From Morinoia aosen (Eukaryota; Arthropoda; Malacostraca; Amphipoda; Talitridae), in assembly GCA_030386875.1 (NCBI GenBank), contig CM059576.1, forward strand, positions 17,364,058 to 17,428,057: a DNA stretch of 64,000 nucleotides, read 5' to 3'. The position numbers and the translations under genes are program-made. Under the pieces are notes generated by a model, which was not told the DNA's origin, did no database searches, and saw only the letters and a list, made by a program, of their open reading frames with translations. Shown here in pieces: positions 22,418 to 32,205 of the stretch. How positions within the stretch are numbered: position 1 is the stretch's first letter; each line of letters starts with the position of its first letter.

Positions 22418-24151
22418 ATGTCAGATTCAGAACTACAATTTTCTTCTTTACTTGGGGAGCATGGACTGAGGGAGGCTGGTAAGGCTCCAGCTGGTGGCAC
22501 TGGTGAACCTCACCATAAGGTCTTCAGCGATTCACTGCAGCAGAGAGAGATGGATGCCAAGCCATCATCGGCAGTAATTGATCCAGCAGCAGATACTAAA
22601 TTATTTACCTTGGAGCAACTTTCCTTGGCAATTTCCCTGCAGAGCTTGTTGTCTCAGTTCTCCCACCCAAATGTAAGAGCCGACTTCAGTAATGGCCGAT
22701 TTGGAGTGAACATCAACCCCAATCTGTTGCCCAAGTTGGACGATTTGCGGTGGACCTTGTTTCCACGCTGGCAGGGGGGTGGACTAGATGCTGCCGTGGC
22801 AAAGAATAGTAAGGCAGCCGAGCATTTGAATTGTCTCCTGATCCAGCAGGACAGCATGTTCTTCGTTGGGGACTGCCCGGCTGAGGAATCACTCTCTTAC
22901 AGGGACTGGTTCTCTGTCCTTGCTTCAATTTCAGCAGATCGTTATTGGCTCCGGGTTCCAGCTCATGAAAGGTGTGTTCATGTGCTGGGTAACCAAAGTG
23001 GAGGCCTGCTAGGGGCTAAATCGGCTATTTCTCATGCTTCTGCAGCGGAAACGTGCTCATCTGTGGTGCCGATGTCTGGCAAGGGATGTAAGAAAAAGGT
23101 CAGGGAGCCTAAAGTGGAAGAGCTTGTCTTATCTTCAATGGATTCGCCTAGCTCTGTGAGTCTGGACAGCTCTCATTCTGATACCTCTTCATCAACCTCA
23201 TCAAAAAGAAAGTACCACCGTCGACTGCGGAAGATGAGAAATGCTGGGAGGAAGAGAGAAATGAGAAGGGCTGATAAACGTGAAGTGGTGACTCCGCCTG
23301 TGTTTGAGATGAATGGGAAGGAGAATTTGAAAATGTTCTTTGGGACATTTGAGTCATACTTCCACAAGAAGTTTAATGGATCGGAGTATGACATGACTCA
23401 GGAATTAGCAAAATTTCTCTCTGATGAACTTTTGGAGGTGTATGGTGTTAAAGGAGGACGGAAATTGAAGTACCCTACCATGAAGCAACATCTTTTGGAC
23501 TTCTACAAAAAACAGAAGATTGGTGGGAAAAAGTACTGGAGAGAAAAGTTACAGAATGCCTCACCACATACCGATGAGCAATTGGATATATATGGGATGC
23601 GACTTATTGAGTTAGCCGAGCTTGCCTACCCAGATGACAAGAAGGAGTCTCTTCGTCATCTGCGGAAGAAGTTTTTGGACTCTATTAATCCTGCCATTGC
23701 TTCAAAGGTAGAGGATGCTGACCGTGCTCTATGGGCTGGTTCTTCGACATCAAAACATATGTCCTTTGAAAAAATGCTACAAATGGCAAGGAAGATTCAA
23801 AAAGAACTTAATGCAAGCAAAACGGTATTGTTGATGTCTGGCAGTGGAGCTAGCCATCACATGAGAGCAGGGCCATCAAAGAAGTCCAATTCTAATTATG
23901 CAGGCAACCAGGGTTGCCCAATTCGCACTTCCTTGGACAGAACGCCGAGTGGGGTGGCATCATCGCAGAGAACTTTTTCGTCTCATCCGCGAGGATGTAG
24001 TTATTGCCGCCTGCCGAACCATACTCGTAAGGAGTGCTGGCGTGCTTCACGATCCTGTCTTATCTGTGGCAATAAACATCATCTGGAGGAATGCCCAAAG
24101 TATGACCCTAATTTTAAGAGATCATCAGCCAAGACTCAGCCTTTAAACTAA
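22418..24151 (+). CDS. gag: Gag of the extended-Pol gypsy element
   Basis: 577 codons from ATG 22418. The N-terminal third is poorly conserved in appearance. A serine-rich then basic stretch (SSSTSSKRKYHRRLRK, ~residues 255-285) precedes a capsid-like helical domain (ENLKMFFGTFESYFHKKF … YPTMKQHLLDFYKKQKIGG … LDIYGMRLIELAELAYPD). Two zinc knuckles end the protein: CSYCRLPNHTRKEC (C-x2-C-x4-H-x4-C) and CLICGNKHHLEEC. Family role: particle assembly and RNA binding. The stop TAA (24149-24151) directly follows the slippery heptamer, and the last 33 bases overlap the pol frame. Confidence 0.9.
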   Translation: MSDSELQFSSLLGEHGLREAGKAPAGGTGEPHHKVFSDSLQQREMDAKPSSAVIDPAADTKLFTLEQLSLAISLQSLLSQFSHPNVRADFSNGRFGVNINPNLLPKLDDLRWTLFPRWQGGGLDAAVAKNSKAAEHLNCLLIQQDSMFFVGDCPAEESLSYRDWFSVLASISADRYWLRVPAHERCVHVLGNQSGGLLGAKSAISHASAAETCSSVVPMSGKGCKKKVREPKVEELVLSSMDSPSSVSLDSSHSDTSSSTSSKRKYHRRLRKMRNAGRKREMRRADKREVVTPPVFEMNGKENLKMFFGTFESYFHKKFNGSEYDMTQELAKFLSDELLEVYGVKGGRKLKYPTMKQHLLDFYKKQKIGGKKYWREKLQNASPHTDEQLDIYGMRLIELAELAYPDDKKESLRHLRKKFLDSINPAIASKVEDADRALWAGSSTSKHMSFEKMLQMARKIQKELNASKTVLLMSGSGASHHMRAGPSKKSNSNYAGNQGCPIRTSLDRTPSGVASSQRTFSSHPRGCSYCRLPNHTRKECWRASRSCLICGNKHHLEECPKYDPNFKRSSAKTQPLN

Positions 24152-27100
24152 TTGGTCCTGTTGAGCCAGGGGCACATACAGGGCTGTATATCAAGACCCC
24201 TACGAGTCACACTGTGGTATTGGATGTACCAGTGTTGCCAGAGGTCACCACGAAGTATTCTCCAGTGATGGAGAGTATCCCTGAAGAGGAATCACTGAGG
24301 GGATCCACATCAGAGAGTGAGGAAAGCAGTGATGCTTCACCGGAGGTTATTGAGACTGGTGTGGTGATGGATGACCGCGGCACTGCCCAATCGGAACCCA
24401 GCCCTGACTTCGGTATCACTGAGGACCACCTGAGCGCAATACCAGGAAGACATATTTGTCTTGTTGGGTGCAGCTCCAAGTTGCTGACTGTTTCAGTGGC
24501 CCTTAATGGGCATTTGGTAAATGCCGTATTGGATACTGGAGCTGCCATTTCACTTACTACTGAGAAAGTAGTTGGTGAAGCTGGACTGGCTGTAAGTAGC
24601 ACTGATACTCATGTGAATGTAATTGGTGATTACAAATTAAAAGCAAGTGGTGTGACAAAAAGTAAGATTGAAGTCTGTGGGATTAAGATGGAGGAAATAG
24701 AGCTGTTAGTTCTCCAGGACAGTATCCATATTCCTTTCCCTTTAGTGTTAGGAATAGACTTTATGAGGAAGAATAATATTGAATTGTCATTGAGAAAGAA
24801 TATTATAATCAAACATTTCAACTCTGGAGGTTCAGTTGAAATTGCTTTACAGGCCTCGGGAAGCCCTGAATGTATCCTGTATCATAAATTACCCTGTTTG
24901 GCCAGTAGGGATATTTCATTGGAGAGTGGTAAAGCTGAACTAATTCCAGTTGACCTTCCAGTACTACCTGTTGGTAGAGATCATTTACTTTTGTATTCTG
25001 ATTTAGATATGTCTTGTAGACTTAATGATGATCTGTGTGGCGTGGCTGGATTTTTCAATGCTGATGATAGACGAGTTCTTGTTGTATCCCGGGAATCCCC
25101 GGTTAAGATTGAAAAGGGACAATTCCTTGGCTCACTATCTTCCATTTTCCAATTGCCTGAAGAAGATGAGCTTGGTAAGATTGAGGAGGTGAATTTTGTA
25201 GATCGCTTACTGGAACTTGTGCCATTGCCTGTCCTGACTGAGGAGCAGAAGACTGTAGTCTATAAGATGCTGTCTCAGTTTGCTGGTGTGTTGAGTTCAG
25301 GAGATAGTGATCTTGGCCATGCCGCTGTTACCGAACATCATATTAAGTTGAATGACGATACACCAATTTACCAAAAGCCAAGACGATTTCCTAAGCCAAT
25401 TGCTGATGAAATTGAGCGTCAGTGTGAGGAACTCAATAGCCTGGATGTAATTGAACCCAGTGTCTCACCTTGGTCTTTTCCAATTGTTCCTGTGCGTAAG
25501 AAAGATGGCTCGGTCCGAAAGTGTATTGATTATCGCAAGCTAAATAAAGTTACCGTACCTGATAAGTTCCCAGTTCCGAATTTAGCGGACTCAATTTTTG
25601 GACTTCATGGTACTGAATATTTTACTCGTCTGGATTTGGTCCGTGGCTATTACCAATTACCTATTGATGGAAGCTGTCGGGAGTGTACAGCCTTTTCCTC
25701 TCAGAGGAACCACTGGCAATTTAAACGGCTGGCGTTTGGTTTACGTAATGCTCCGTCTGCCTTTCAACGTGAAATTCAAGCTGTCTTGAATGGGTTCCCT
25801 TCTAATAAAGTAATTGTTTACATTGATGATATTTTAATTCTAGGGTGTTCATTTGAGGAACACATTTTGCTTGTTTCTAAAGTTTTGCAAACTCTTTGGG
25901 ACCATAACATCAAAATTAAACCTTCCAAGTGTGACTGGTTCAATACTGAAGTGGAATTCCTTGGCCATGTAATTGGCAGATCAGGCATACGGAAAACTAG
26001 TGCATATGTGGAAGCAATTTCCAAGTATCCCCGACCAACTACAGTTGGAGAATTGAGAGAGTTCTTGGGTTTGGTTAATTTTCAGAGGAAGTTTCTGCCT
26101 AATTGTTCTGTGATACAGAAGCCATTATCCTCTCTCACTGGGGGAAGACGGACCAAGGTGATTGAATGGACTGACGAGATGAATAGTTCTTTTGAAAGAT
26201 TGAAGGAGGACATGCGTAATGATATCGAGTTAGCATACCCTGATTATGGCGAGAGTGCTAATAAACTGGAACTTTGGGTTGATGCCTCAGGGCATGGTGC
26301 TGGTGCTTATTTGGCTCAGGAACAGTCAGGTTATCACAGAGTCATTGGTTTTGCATCTATGTCGTTCACGCCTTCACAACTGAATTACTCTACCTTAGAA
26401 CGTGAGTTAACTGCTTTGAGGTGGGGAGTGAAGACATTTAAACCATTTTTGTTTGGTGTGGACTTCATTCTGTTCACAGATCACCAACCACTTGTTCATT
26501 TGCATAATATGAAATTGGGGTGTGCACGGTTGGTAAGAACTATTGATGAATTGTCAGATTTTTCTTTTGAAATCAGGTATCTTCCTGGTCATTTGAATTC
26601 ATCAGCTGATGCTTTGTCTCGAGTTGGTTGCCCTGCATGGGAACCAAATGTAAGTGCGCTAACCACTCTTCCGGAGGGCATAGTGCATGATGGTCCACTA
26701 ATTCCTGGTGGTGGGGACTCGCTTTTCCTAAGCTTACATCGAGGGTTGACTCGCAGTGGTACACCAGACAAGGTCCCTCCTCATGCACAGGCGCTGAGGG
26801 AACAGTTGGTTGACGAACTGTTAGCTAATTTTTCAAGATACAAAATGAATGTGAATAGGGAATCACGCAAACGGCTCAAGCTCATGAGGTATGCTGGTCA
26901 GCTTCCTTCTCTGGAAGTACTCTTGGCTGCCAGCAAAATTTATCAAGTAAGAATATTTGTTTACTTCTGGTCAGAACAGCCGGTGATCTACCAATTTAAG
27001 GATTACCCTATAGTTGTTCACTTGGAATGCCTGGGTGGGGTGCACTTCAATCCCCTTGTGGAATTGCGTAATTACAACACCCCTGGTTTGGCAGTTTGTT

Positions 27101-29748
27101 CAGTGTATTCATGTGATGATAGCCTTGTCTGCCAAACACCCTTGGCCCCTGACCTTGCAGGGGGGGTGAGCGAAGGATGTAGCAGCAATGAACTCCTTGA
27201 ATTGCTTTTGCACGAGGAGAGGGTTCCCTGCTGTTCACATGGTCGTGGACCTCAACCTCAAATTTGGGTTCATACTAAGGGGATGGATCTCTGTGCTGTG
27301 GTTGACTCAGGAGCTGAGCAGAGCGTGATTTCTTGTTCTGCTTTGGAAATTGTGCAGCGGTGTCAAGAAATTGTTGTTGTGAGAGAGCATTTGTGTAATA
27401 TTATTGGATTGACAGGACAGAGATTGGCGATTAACCAGACAGTTTCTTTAACGCTTCCTCTTGGGTCTGAGATTTTGTGTGGACCATTCAAATTTGCAAT
27501 TGTACCTGATGATGTCTTGCCGCACTGTTTCCTGATTGGAATTGACTTTCTAACGACAAATAACCTGGATGTTGATTTGTATTGTAATACTTTGAAGCAG
27601 TCAGATAGAGTAGTTGCTCAATTGTATTATCAACGACCTTTGTGGCAAGATGAAATTTCTGTGTGGGTAGCCATTTCTGAAGAATTGTCAGAGTCCCATG
27701 AGTTGCAGTTGGTAAATAATGATGGTGAAACGTGTATACAGTTGAGTGGTCAATCAGAGGAAATTGGTGGATTGTTATTTATGCATGATGAAGAAACTGT
27801 GAGGGGTGTGCAGGAATCAGATCCCATTCTCTGCTCAGTCATAGACTGCATTAGGAGGAAATTATTACCTGCAGAATGGCCTGAGTCCTGTAAGCCTTTT
27901 GCAAGGTATGTTTCAAAGTTATCCATAGTCAATAATGTTCTCATTTATTTGGATCAAATGTCAGTCATGGTGTTCCCATATTCTCTTTTACTGGAGCTCA
28001 CAATTTGTTTACATTATAATTATGCTCATATTGGACGTGAGAAAGTTTGGAAACTACTTTTCAATTTGGTGTGGCACCCACTTAAATATCAAATTGTTTC
28101 TGATGTTTGTACCACATGTTTCCAGTGTCAAGTCCTTAAATCCTTTTCATCTGTCAGGATCCCTCCAACCCTTAAGATCCGCTCAGAGTTTCCGTTTCAG
28201 CTGGTAGCTGCAGACCTGATGGTGCTTCCTCAAACCCAAAGGGGTTACATTGGCTGTTTGGTTGTAGTAGACCACCATTCTAAATGGTTATCAGTGGCAC
28301 CAATAAAAAATGAAAAGACTGAGACAGTCATAAGTGCATTGACTAATCATGTATTTCCTTCATTTTTACATATGCCGATTTCTATGTTAACTGATAATGG
28401 GCCAGAGTTCTCATCAGCTTCATTTGCGTCATTTTTGCAAAATCTTGGCATTGGTCATCAGTTGACCACTCCTTATTGCCCAACCAGCAATGGTGCATGT
28501 GAAAGGGTTAATCAGACAATAAAGAATTTTTTGAAGAATCTTAACAAGAAAAATAACCAATGGGACTTGGATTTGCAGAAGGCTGTTGTCATTTACAATC
28601 AAACCTATCATTCCGAAATTAAAATGTCACCATCCCAGTTCCTGTTAACCAAGAATCATACAGTACCTTTGCAGTTGCCCATTGCTGTGGGTTTGCAGGA
28701 GAAGTGGCATCTTGGCCACCCTAAGTTTGTTCCTTTCAAAGTTGGCCAAGCGGTCCTGATGAAGAATGAAAAAGAAGGTTTCCGTGCTGTGAATAAATTT
28801 ATGGCTAATTTTTGTGGCCCATTCTTTGTTGCTAAAGTTGATGAGAATGGCTTGACTTATGTGCTGCATGATCCTAAGAGTGATGGAGCAATTCGTGCTC
28901 ACCATACTAAGCTGCGAGTGTACAAGACTCCTCCTAAGTATTTGTCTGATGTACTTCAGTCTATGGGGTTGGCAACAGAGTTACAGCCATTTGCCAATGC
29001 TGAGATGGCATCTCTCAATCAGTTAGACTTAAAACCATGCTTACGCCCTGGGGTTTTGGAGTCGGATACCTCGAGTGAATTGTCAGTCGGAGAGGAGTCT
29101 GGGACAGAAGTTAGTGATTTATCTTTTTCTGGATTTTCAACCCAGGCTGAATCTACCAAAGTGTCAGATGATTTTCAAGAATTCAATTCTAAATCCATAA
29201 TTGAGAAACCATGGCCTAGTAATACCATGGGTGGTAATTGCCGTGGTTGTGAGGTTGAACTTAATAGTGAAAGACGATTCTTATTACTAGCATTTGATGA
29301 GCCTCAGAATAGAATTCAAATGCAGACAGCACTCACTGAGAGTCCCCCAAGGGTTGACAATTTACTGGTGTGTAGCCTGATTTTGAATATAAATCAGGAA
29401 GCTGGTGCAGCGGAAGAGTCCTTTGGTTTAGGCCAATCTCGTGAAATTGACCAGCAACTGCAGGGGTTGTCAGCAGTTGGTGTACTGCGTGATTCCACGG
29501 CAAGGCAGGATAAGTCAACCATTGCTGAGCTGGAGGATTTTATTCTCAGTTATAGCAGTGAGCTGTCATTTGATGGATTCACTGATGACCCGTACCCTCT
29601 ATCGCGCATTGCTCAGCTTAATGCTGCTAGACAGCTAATTGATGCGCATGAGTCTCCATTATTACGACAAACAAGGTCGATGGGCCCTGCCCAAGGGTTA
29701 CCAAATGTTCAACCTACAATTTTGGAAAGGCAGAATAAAAAGAATTAG
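24118..29748 (+). CDS. pol: Extended Pol: PR-RT-RNaseH-OTU-like-PR2-integrase
   Basis: Open in the -1 frame from 24118 and uninterrupted for about 1875 codons, far longer than the usual ~1000-1200. Order by position: retropepsin 1 (VLDTGAAISL, Asp at 24532; LVLGIDFM); RT (YIDD at 25819-25830); RNase H (LELWVDASGHGAGAYL ~26266; FTDHQPLVHL); an OTU-like domain about 26690-27075 (GGGDSLFLSL … HAQALREQLVDELL … LEVLLAASKIYQVRIFVY … GGVHFNPL) whose catalytic Cys position reads Ser; retropepsin-like 2 (AVVDSGAEQSVISC, Asp 27304; FLIGIDFLTTNNLDVDL); integrase (HIGREKVW, TTCFQCQ; D in VAADLM, D in LTDNGPEF, E in GACERVNQ); GPY/F-like NFCGPFFVAKV. A tail of ~270 residues is unrecognised. First protease, RT, RNase H and integrase look catalytically complete. 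Confidence 0.93.
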   Translation, partial: EIISQDSAFKLIGPVEPGAHTGLYIKTPTSHTVVLDVPVLPEVTTKYSPVMESIPEEESLRGSTSESEESSDASPEVIETGVVMDDRGTAQSEPSPDFGITEDHLSAIPGRHICLVGCSSKLLTVSVALNGHLVNAVLDTGAAISLTTEKVVGEAGLAVSSTDTHVNVIGDYKLKASGVTKSKIEVCGIKMEEIELLVLQDSIHIPFPLVLGIDFMRKNNIELSLRKNIIIKHFNSGGSVEIALQASGSPECILYHKLPCLASRDISLESGKAELIPVDLPVLPVGRDHLLLYSDLDMSCRLNDDLCGVAGFFNADDRRVLVVSRESPVKIEKGQFLGSLSSIFQLPEEDELGKIEEVNFVDRLLELVPLPVLTEEQKTVVYKMLSQFAGVLSSGDSDLGHAAVTEHHIKLNDDTPIYQKPRRFPKPIADEIERQCEELNSLDVIEPSVSPWSFPIVPVRKKDGSVRKCIDYRKLNKVTVPDKFPVPNLADSIFGLHGTEYFTRLDLVRGYYQLPIDGSCRECTAFSSQRNHWQFKRLAFGLRNAPSAFQREIQAVLNGFPSNKVIVYIDDILILGCSFEEHILLVSKVLQTLWDHNIKIKPSKCDWFNTEVEFLGHVIGRSGIRKTSAYVEAISKYPRPTTVGELREFLGLVNFQRKFLPNCSVIQKPLSSLTGGRRTKVIEWTDEMNSSFERLKEDMRNDIELAYPDYGESANKLELWVDASGHGAGAYLAQEQSGYHRVIGFASMSFTPSQLNYSTLERELTALRWGVKTFKPFLFGVDFILFTDHQPLVHLHNMKLGCARLVRTIDELSDFSFEIRYLPGHLNSSADALSRVGCPAWEPNVSALTTLPEGIVHDGPLIPGGGDSLFLSLHRGLTRSGTPDKVPPHAQALREQLVDELLANFSRYKMNVNRESRKRLKLMRYAGQLPSLEVLLAASKIYQVRIFVYFWSEQPVIYQFKDYPIVVHLECLGGVHFNPLVELRNYNTPGLAVCSVYSCDDSLVCQTPLAPDLAGGVSEGCSSNELLELLLHEERVPCCSHGRGPQPQIWVHTKGMDLCAVVDSGAEQSVISCSALEIVQRCQEIVVVREHLCNIIGLTGQRLAINQTVSLTLPLGSEILCGPFKFAIVPDDVLPHCFLIGIDFLTTNNLDVDLYCNTLKQSDRVVAQLYYQRPLWQDEISVWVAISEELSESHELQLVNNDGETCIQLSGQSEEIGGLLFMHDEETVRGVQESDPILCSVIDCIRRKLLPAEWPESCKPFARYVSKLSIVNNVLIYLDQMSVMVFPYSLLLELTICLHYNYAHIGREKVWKLLFNLVWHPLKYQIVSDVCTTCFQCQVLKSFSSVRIPPTLKIRSEFPFQLVAADLMVLPQTQRGYIGCLVVVDHHSKWLSVAPIKNEKTETVISALTNHVFPSFLHMPISMLTDNGPEFSSASFASFLQNLGIGHQLTTPYCPTSNGACERVNQTIKNFLKNLNKKNNQWDLDLQKAVVIYNQTYHSEIKMSPSQFLLTKNHTVPLQLPIAVGLQEKWHLGHPKFVPFKVGQAVLMKNEKEGFRAVNKFMANFCGPFFVAKVDENGLTYVLHDPKSDGAIRAHHTKLRVYKTPPKYLSDVLQSMGLATELQPFANAEMASLNQLDLKPCLRPGVLESDTSSELSVGEESGTEVSDLSFSGFSTQAESTKVSDDFQEFNSKSIIEKPWPSNTMGGNCRGCEVELNSERRFLLLAFDEPQNRIQMQTALTESPPRVDNLLVCSLILNINQEAGAAEESFGLGQSREIDQQLQGLSAVGVLRDSTARQDKSTIAELEDFILSYSSELSFDGFTDDPYPLSRIAQLNAARQLIDAHESPLLRQTRSMGPAQGLPNVQPTILERQNKKN
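24142..24171 (+). promoter_or_regulatory. Programmed -1 frameshift site (TTTAAAC at the gag stop)
   Basis: T TTA AAC (24142-24148) is in phase with gag and is followed at once by the gag stop TAA. A -1 slip reads TTT AAA CTA ATT and enters pol, which is open from 24118. A small stem can form 7 nt downstream: 24156-24160 (tcctg) with 24167-24171 (caggg). A further gggg/cccc pairing with 24197-24201 is possible. The heptamer is the same one used by coronaviruses; the stem is weaker than that of the other gypsy element here. Confidence 0.78.
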
Positions 29749-30140
29749 AACCATACTGGAAGGTTCTCAATTATTGTATGGTGGGCTAAGCTGTGCCATG
29801 TTTGTAATATATGATGTATAAAAATGTTCTGGGTGGTTTATTTGTTTTAGTAGGGATCTCATAACTTTGTGTGTTACCTTTGAACTGGGTACTTACATAC
29901 CCACCTTTTGCTTTAGCAGTGTTTGAGTATTGTACCATTATTCATGCTTGTATGTGGTAATGCCTTGGTGCTGTGGTTGCACATGTTATTTGCTATTGTA
30001 TTTATGCAGAGTCATTTTGTATATAAATTTGGTTGAACTGGATTGGCGATTCTCTTGTTGGTTGCAAGTCGTGTTAGATTGTGGTTCTTGGTTGTGATGT
30101 CATGGTTGTCATTATTTTCACCACCCCGATAGTTTGTGCT

Positions 30141-30152
30141 GGTGGGGGGGCA
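30141..30152 (+). other. Polypurine tract
   Basis: GGTGGGGGGGCA lies immediately before the 3' LTR at 30153. Confidence 0.7.
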
Positions 30153-30924
30153 TGTTACCGGGAGGCCTCCTAAGGTTTTCATCACGCACTATCGGTTGTG
30201 GTTTTTGTATGCCCTGTGATAGCATTGCATGGCATGCTTAATTTGTGTTTCTTTTTGTTTGTTTCAGCCTAGATTCTTGCTCTGCTATAAACTATTATTG
30301 TACATAAGTTAATCTTAAGCTTGGAAGACCTGGCTTGCTTGAGTGCTACCATCTTGGGAGGTGAGTTGAATAGTTTTTCTAGTTAATTAGCATGTGCCTG
30401 GTTGAAATTTTCAGTTCATAAGTTTTGGTTTCTGATTTGGTTTGCTTCTTTTATTTTTTTTCCCATTGTGTCTTTTGATTGATTTTCTTTATTGTGAGTT
30501 GAAGTTCTGTTCTTTATGTTCATTTTACTTATACAATTTGCATCTTTGATTTATTTTGATTTACTTTGCATTATGAGATTTATTTGCTTCTGATTTCTGT
30601 TTAATTTATGTTTGTTTGTTTATTCTTTTTGTAAAGCCTGGTCATGGGAGTTGCTTGCGGTTCTTGTACTTATAAGTTGCACTCATTCTTTTCAGCCAGC
30701 AAGTCAACACCTCATGTCCATGCTCCCTATGCTCCTTACTCTTGGCTCATTTTGTCATACCTGGTTGTACAATTTCTTCTATTTGCTGTGCCTCTGGATT
30801 AGTTATTTCATATATTCTGGTTCTGAGTAAACTATAACAATCACTAAAGTTTCATTTCACCAACAGTTTTAGACTCACTATACAAGATCAATGATGTATT
30901 ATAGGAAATTCTGACCCGGCAACA
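30153..30924 (+). repeat. 3' LTR of the extended-Pol gypsy element (772 bp)
   Basis: Differs from the 5' LTR at cggctgtgg/cggttgtgg, gaatgg/gaatag, one T in a T-run, and gattttatt/gattttctt, by eye. Followed by ACGA. Confidence 0.95.
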
Positions 30925-30928
30925 ACGA

Positions 30929-31749
30929 TATAATTAGTTTGTTTTGTTACAAGTCATCTTTTTTCAAGTATTGTTATCTTGTTTCTCAGTATCCATAACT
31001 TTCATCTTTAACTTTAATTTTGTTTCTTGAAATTTTTTGCCAGCCTGCTGTTCATGTACGCAAGGACCCTATGTAGGAGCCTACCTTGTGCATAGACTTG
31101 TTTAATTTAATCTATTCCCTTAACTCTGTTGTGATTGCCGTGTTTAAGCATTTTTCCTAACCATGTCGCTTTTGTGCAGCTTTCAGGCCATATAAATGAA
31201 AGACATTAAATTATATATATTAATTTGTAAATAGCTGTGCTCCAAGTCATCGGTTGTGTGTAAATGGTGTAATGGTGATTTGTCACCGGAAGGGAACTCC
31301 GAGTCGAGGAACCTCATGTGTTCGTGTATGTATGTGCTCGGCATAAACCTTGTGAACCCACCCGACTTTCTGTTCCTTGTGCTGACAACAGTGGACAACG
31401 TATCAGTGTGTAAGGTCCTCAAGAATGGCAGGTGCTACCATGAATTACGATCAGTAGGCTTTCGTGTTGTGAGCGTGCTTTGCGGCGGTGCGAGTCATGA
31501 CAACTCGATACTAAGCAATCCTTTCTTCAAATCTCTCTTTGGGTCTCCTTACTTGGGTTTAGGGAGGCTTAAACTAATTTATATTTCAATCGATGGGTTT
31601 ACCTATATGTAGGGGGTGACTCTTATTGTTGTTGGTTAACTACCTGTCCTTGGTGAAAGGGATACGCCTTTGTATATATGTTTGTTAATAGTGTTGCTGG
31701 TTAGTAAAGGCTTCCAATTTTTGAATTGGTATAACTAGAAGCTTGAAAT
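30929..31749. other. Non-coding stretch; 118-codon frame at 31256-31612 not accepted
   Basis: A frame of 118 codons is present on the plus strand but shows no family features and no splice context. Otherwise nothing supported. Confidence 0.4.
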
Positions 31750-32200
31750 TGATGTACTGAGACCATCAAAATGTCATTTTGTTTTGTTCAATGTTTACCT
31801 TTCAAAATGCCCCCCATCAGTCTCAATACAATATCCAATATAAATTACAATGTATGCTACATCATTCTGCAAAGTATTAGCATCATAAATTAAACCACTT
31901 CTTCAACACTGTTTTTCAGAAGGCAATGTTACAAAGTGCACTACTTAATATTCTTCATTTTACAAAGCTAGAGAAAGAAGTCTAAAAGATACAAATCAGG
32001 TAATCTTGTTTAAGAAAAATTGGACCAATATGAAATTAGTCATTGGTGAAATCAGGCCTTCAACTAATCCATGGTTTCATGTACAATGTGGGCTCTAGCT
32101 CCATCTTGTTTAAAAACAATTCATCCTGTTATGTGTTTTAGGCCAAATTGTTTTGGGATTTTTTTGTTAATTTAAGAAGTCATTCCACACATCCATGTCT
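31750..32200 (-). pseudogene. mariner/Tc1-type transposase relic
   Basis: On the minus strand the text reads FKQDGARAHIVHETMD, then (after stops) LISYWSNF and PDLYLLDFFL, and ends IETDGGHFER. This is the second catalytic-Asp region (QDGA-HTA) and the S-PDL-PLDFFLWG block of mariner-family transposases. At least five in-frame stops, so a relic. No inverted ends identified. Confidence 0.7.
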
Positions 32201-32205
32201 CTACT

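Larger units (their letters stand above)
21548..30924 (+). mobile_element. Complete Ty3/gypsy element with extended Pol (OTU-like and second protease)
   Basis: 9.4 kb: LTR 21548-22320, primer site, gag, pol, polypurine tract, LTR 30153-30924. Target duplication ACGA at 21544-21547 and 30925-30928. LTRs differ at about four positions in 772, so the insertion is young. Both genes are intact. There is no env-like frame between pol and the 3' LTR (29749-30152). What sets it apart is the long Pol with two extra domains between RNase H and integrase. Confidence 0.93.

Noticed and set aside
31256-31612. 118-codon open frame
   Set aside because: No family features, no splice context, and similar frames occur by chance in this base composition.
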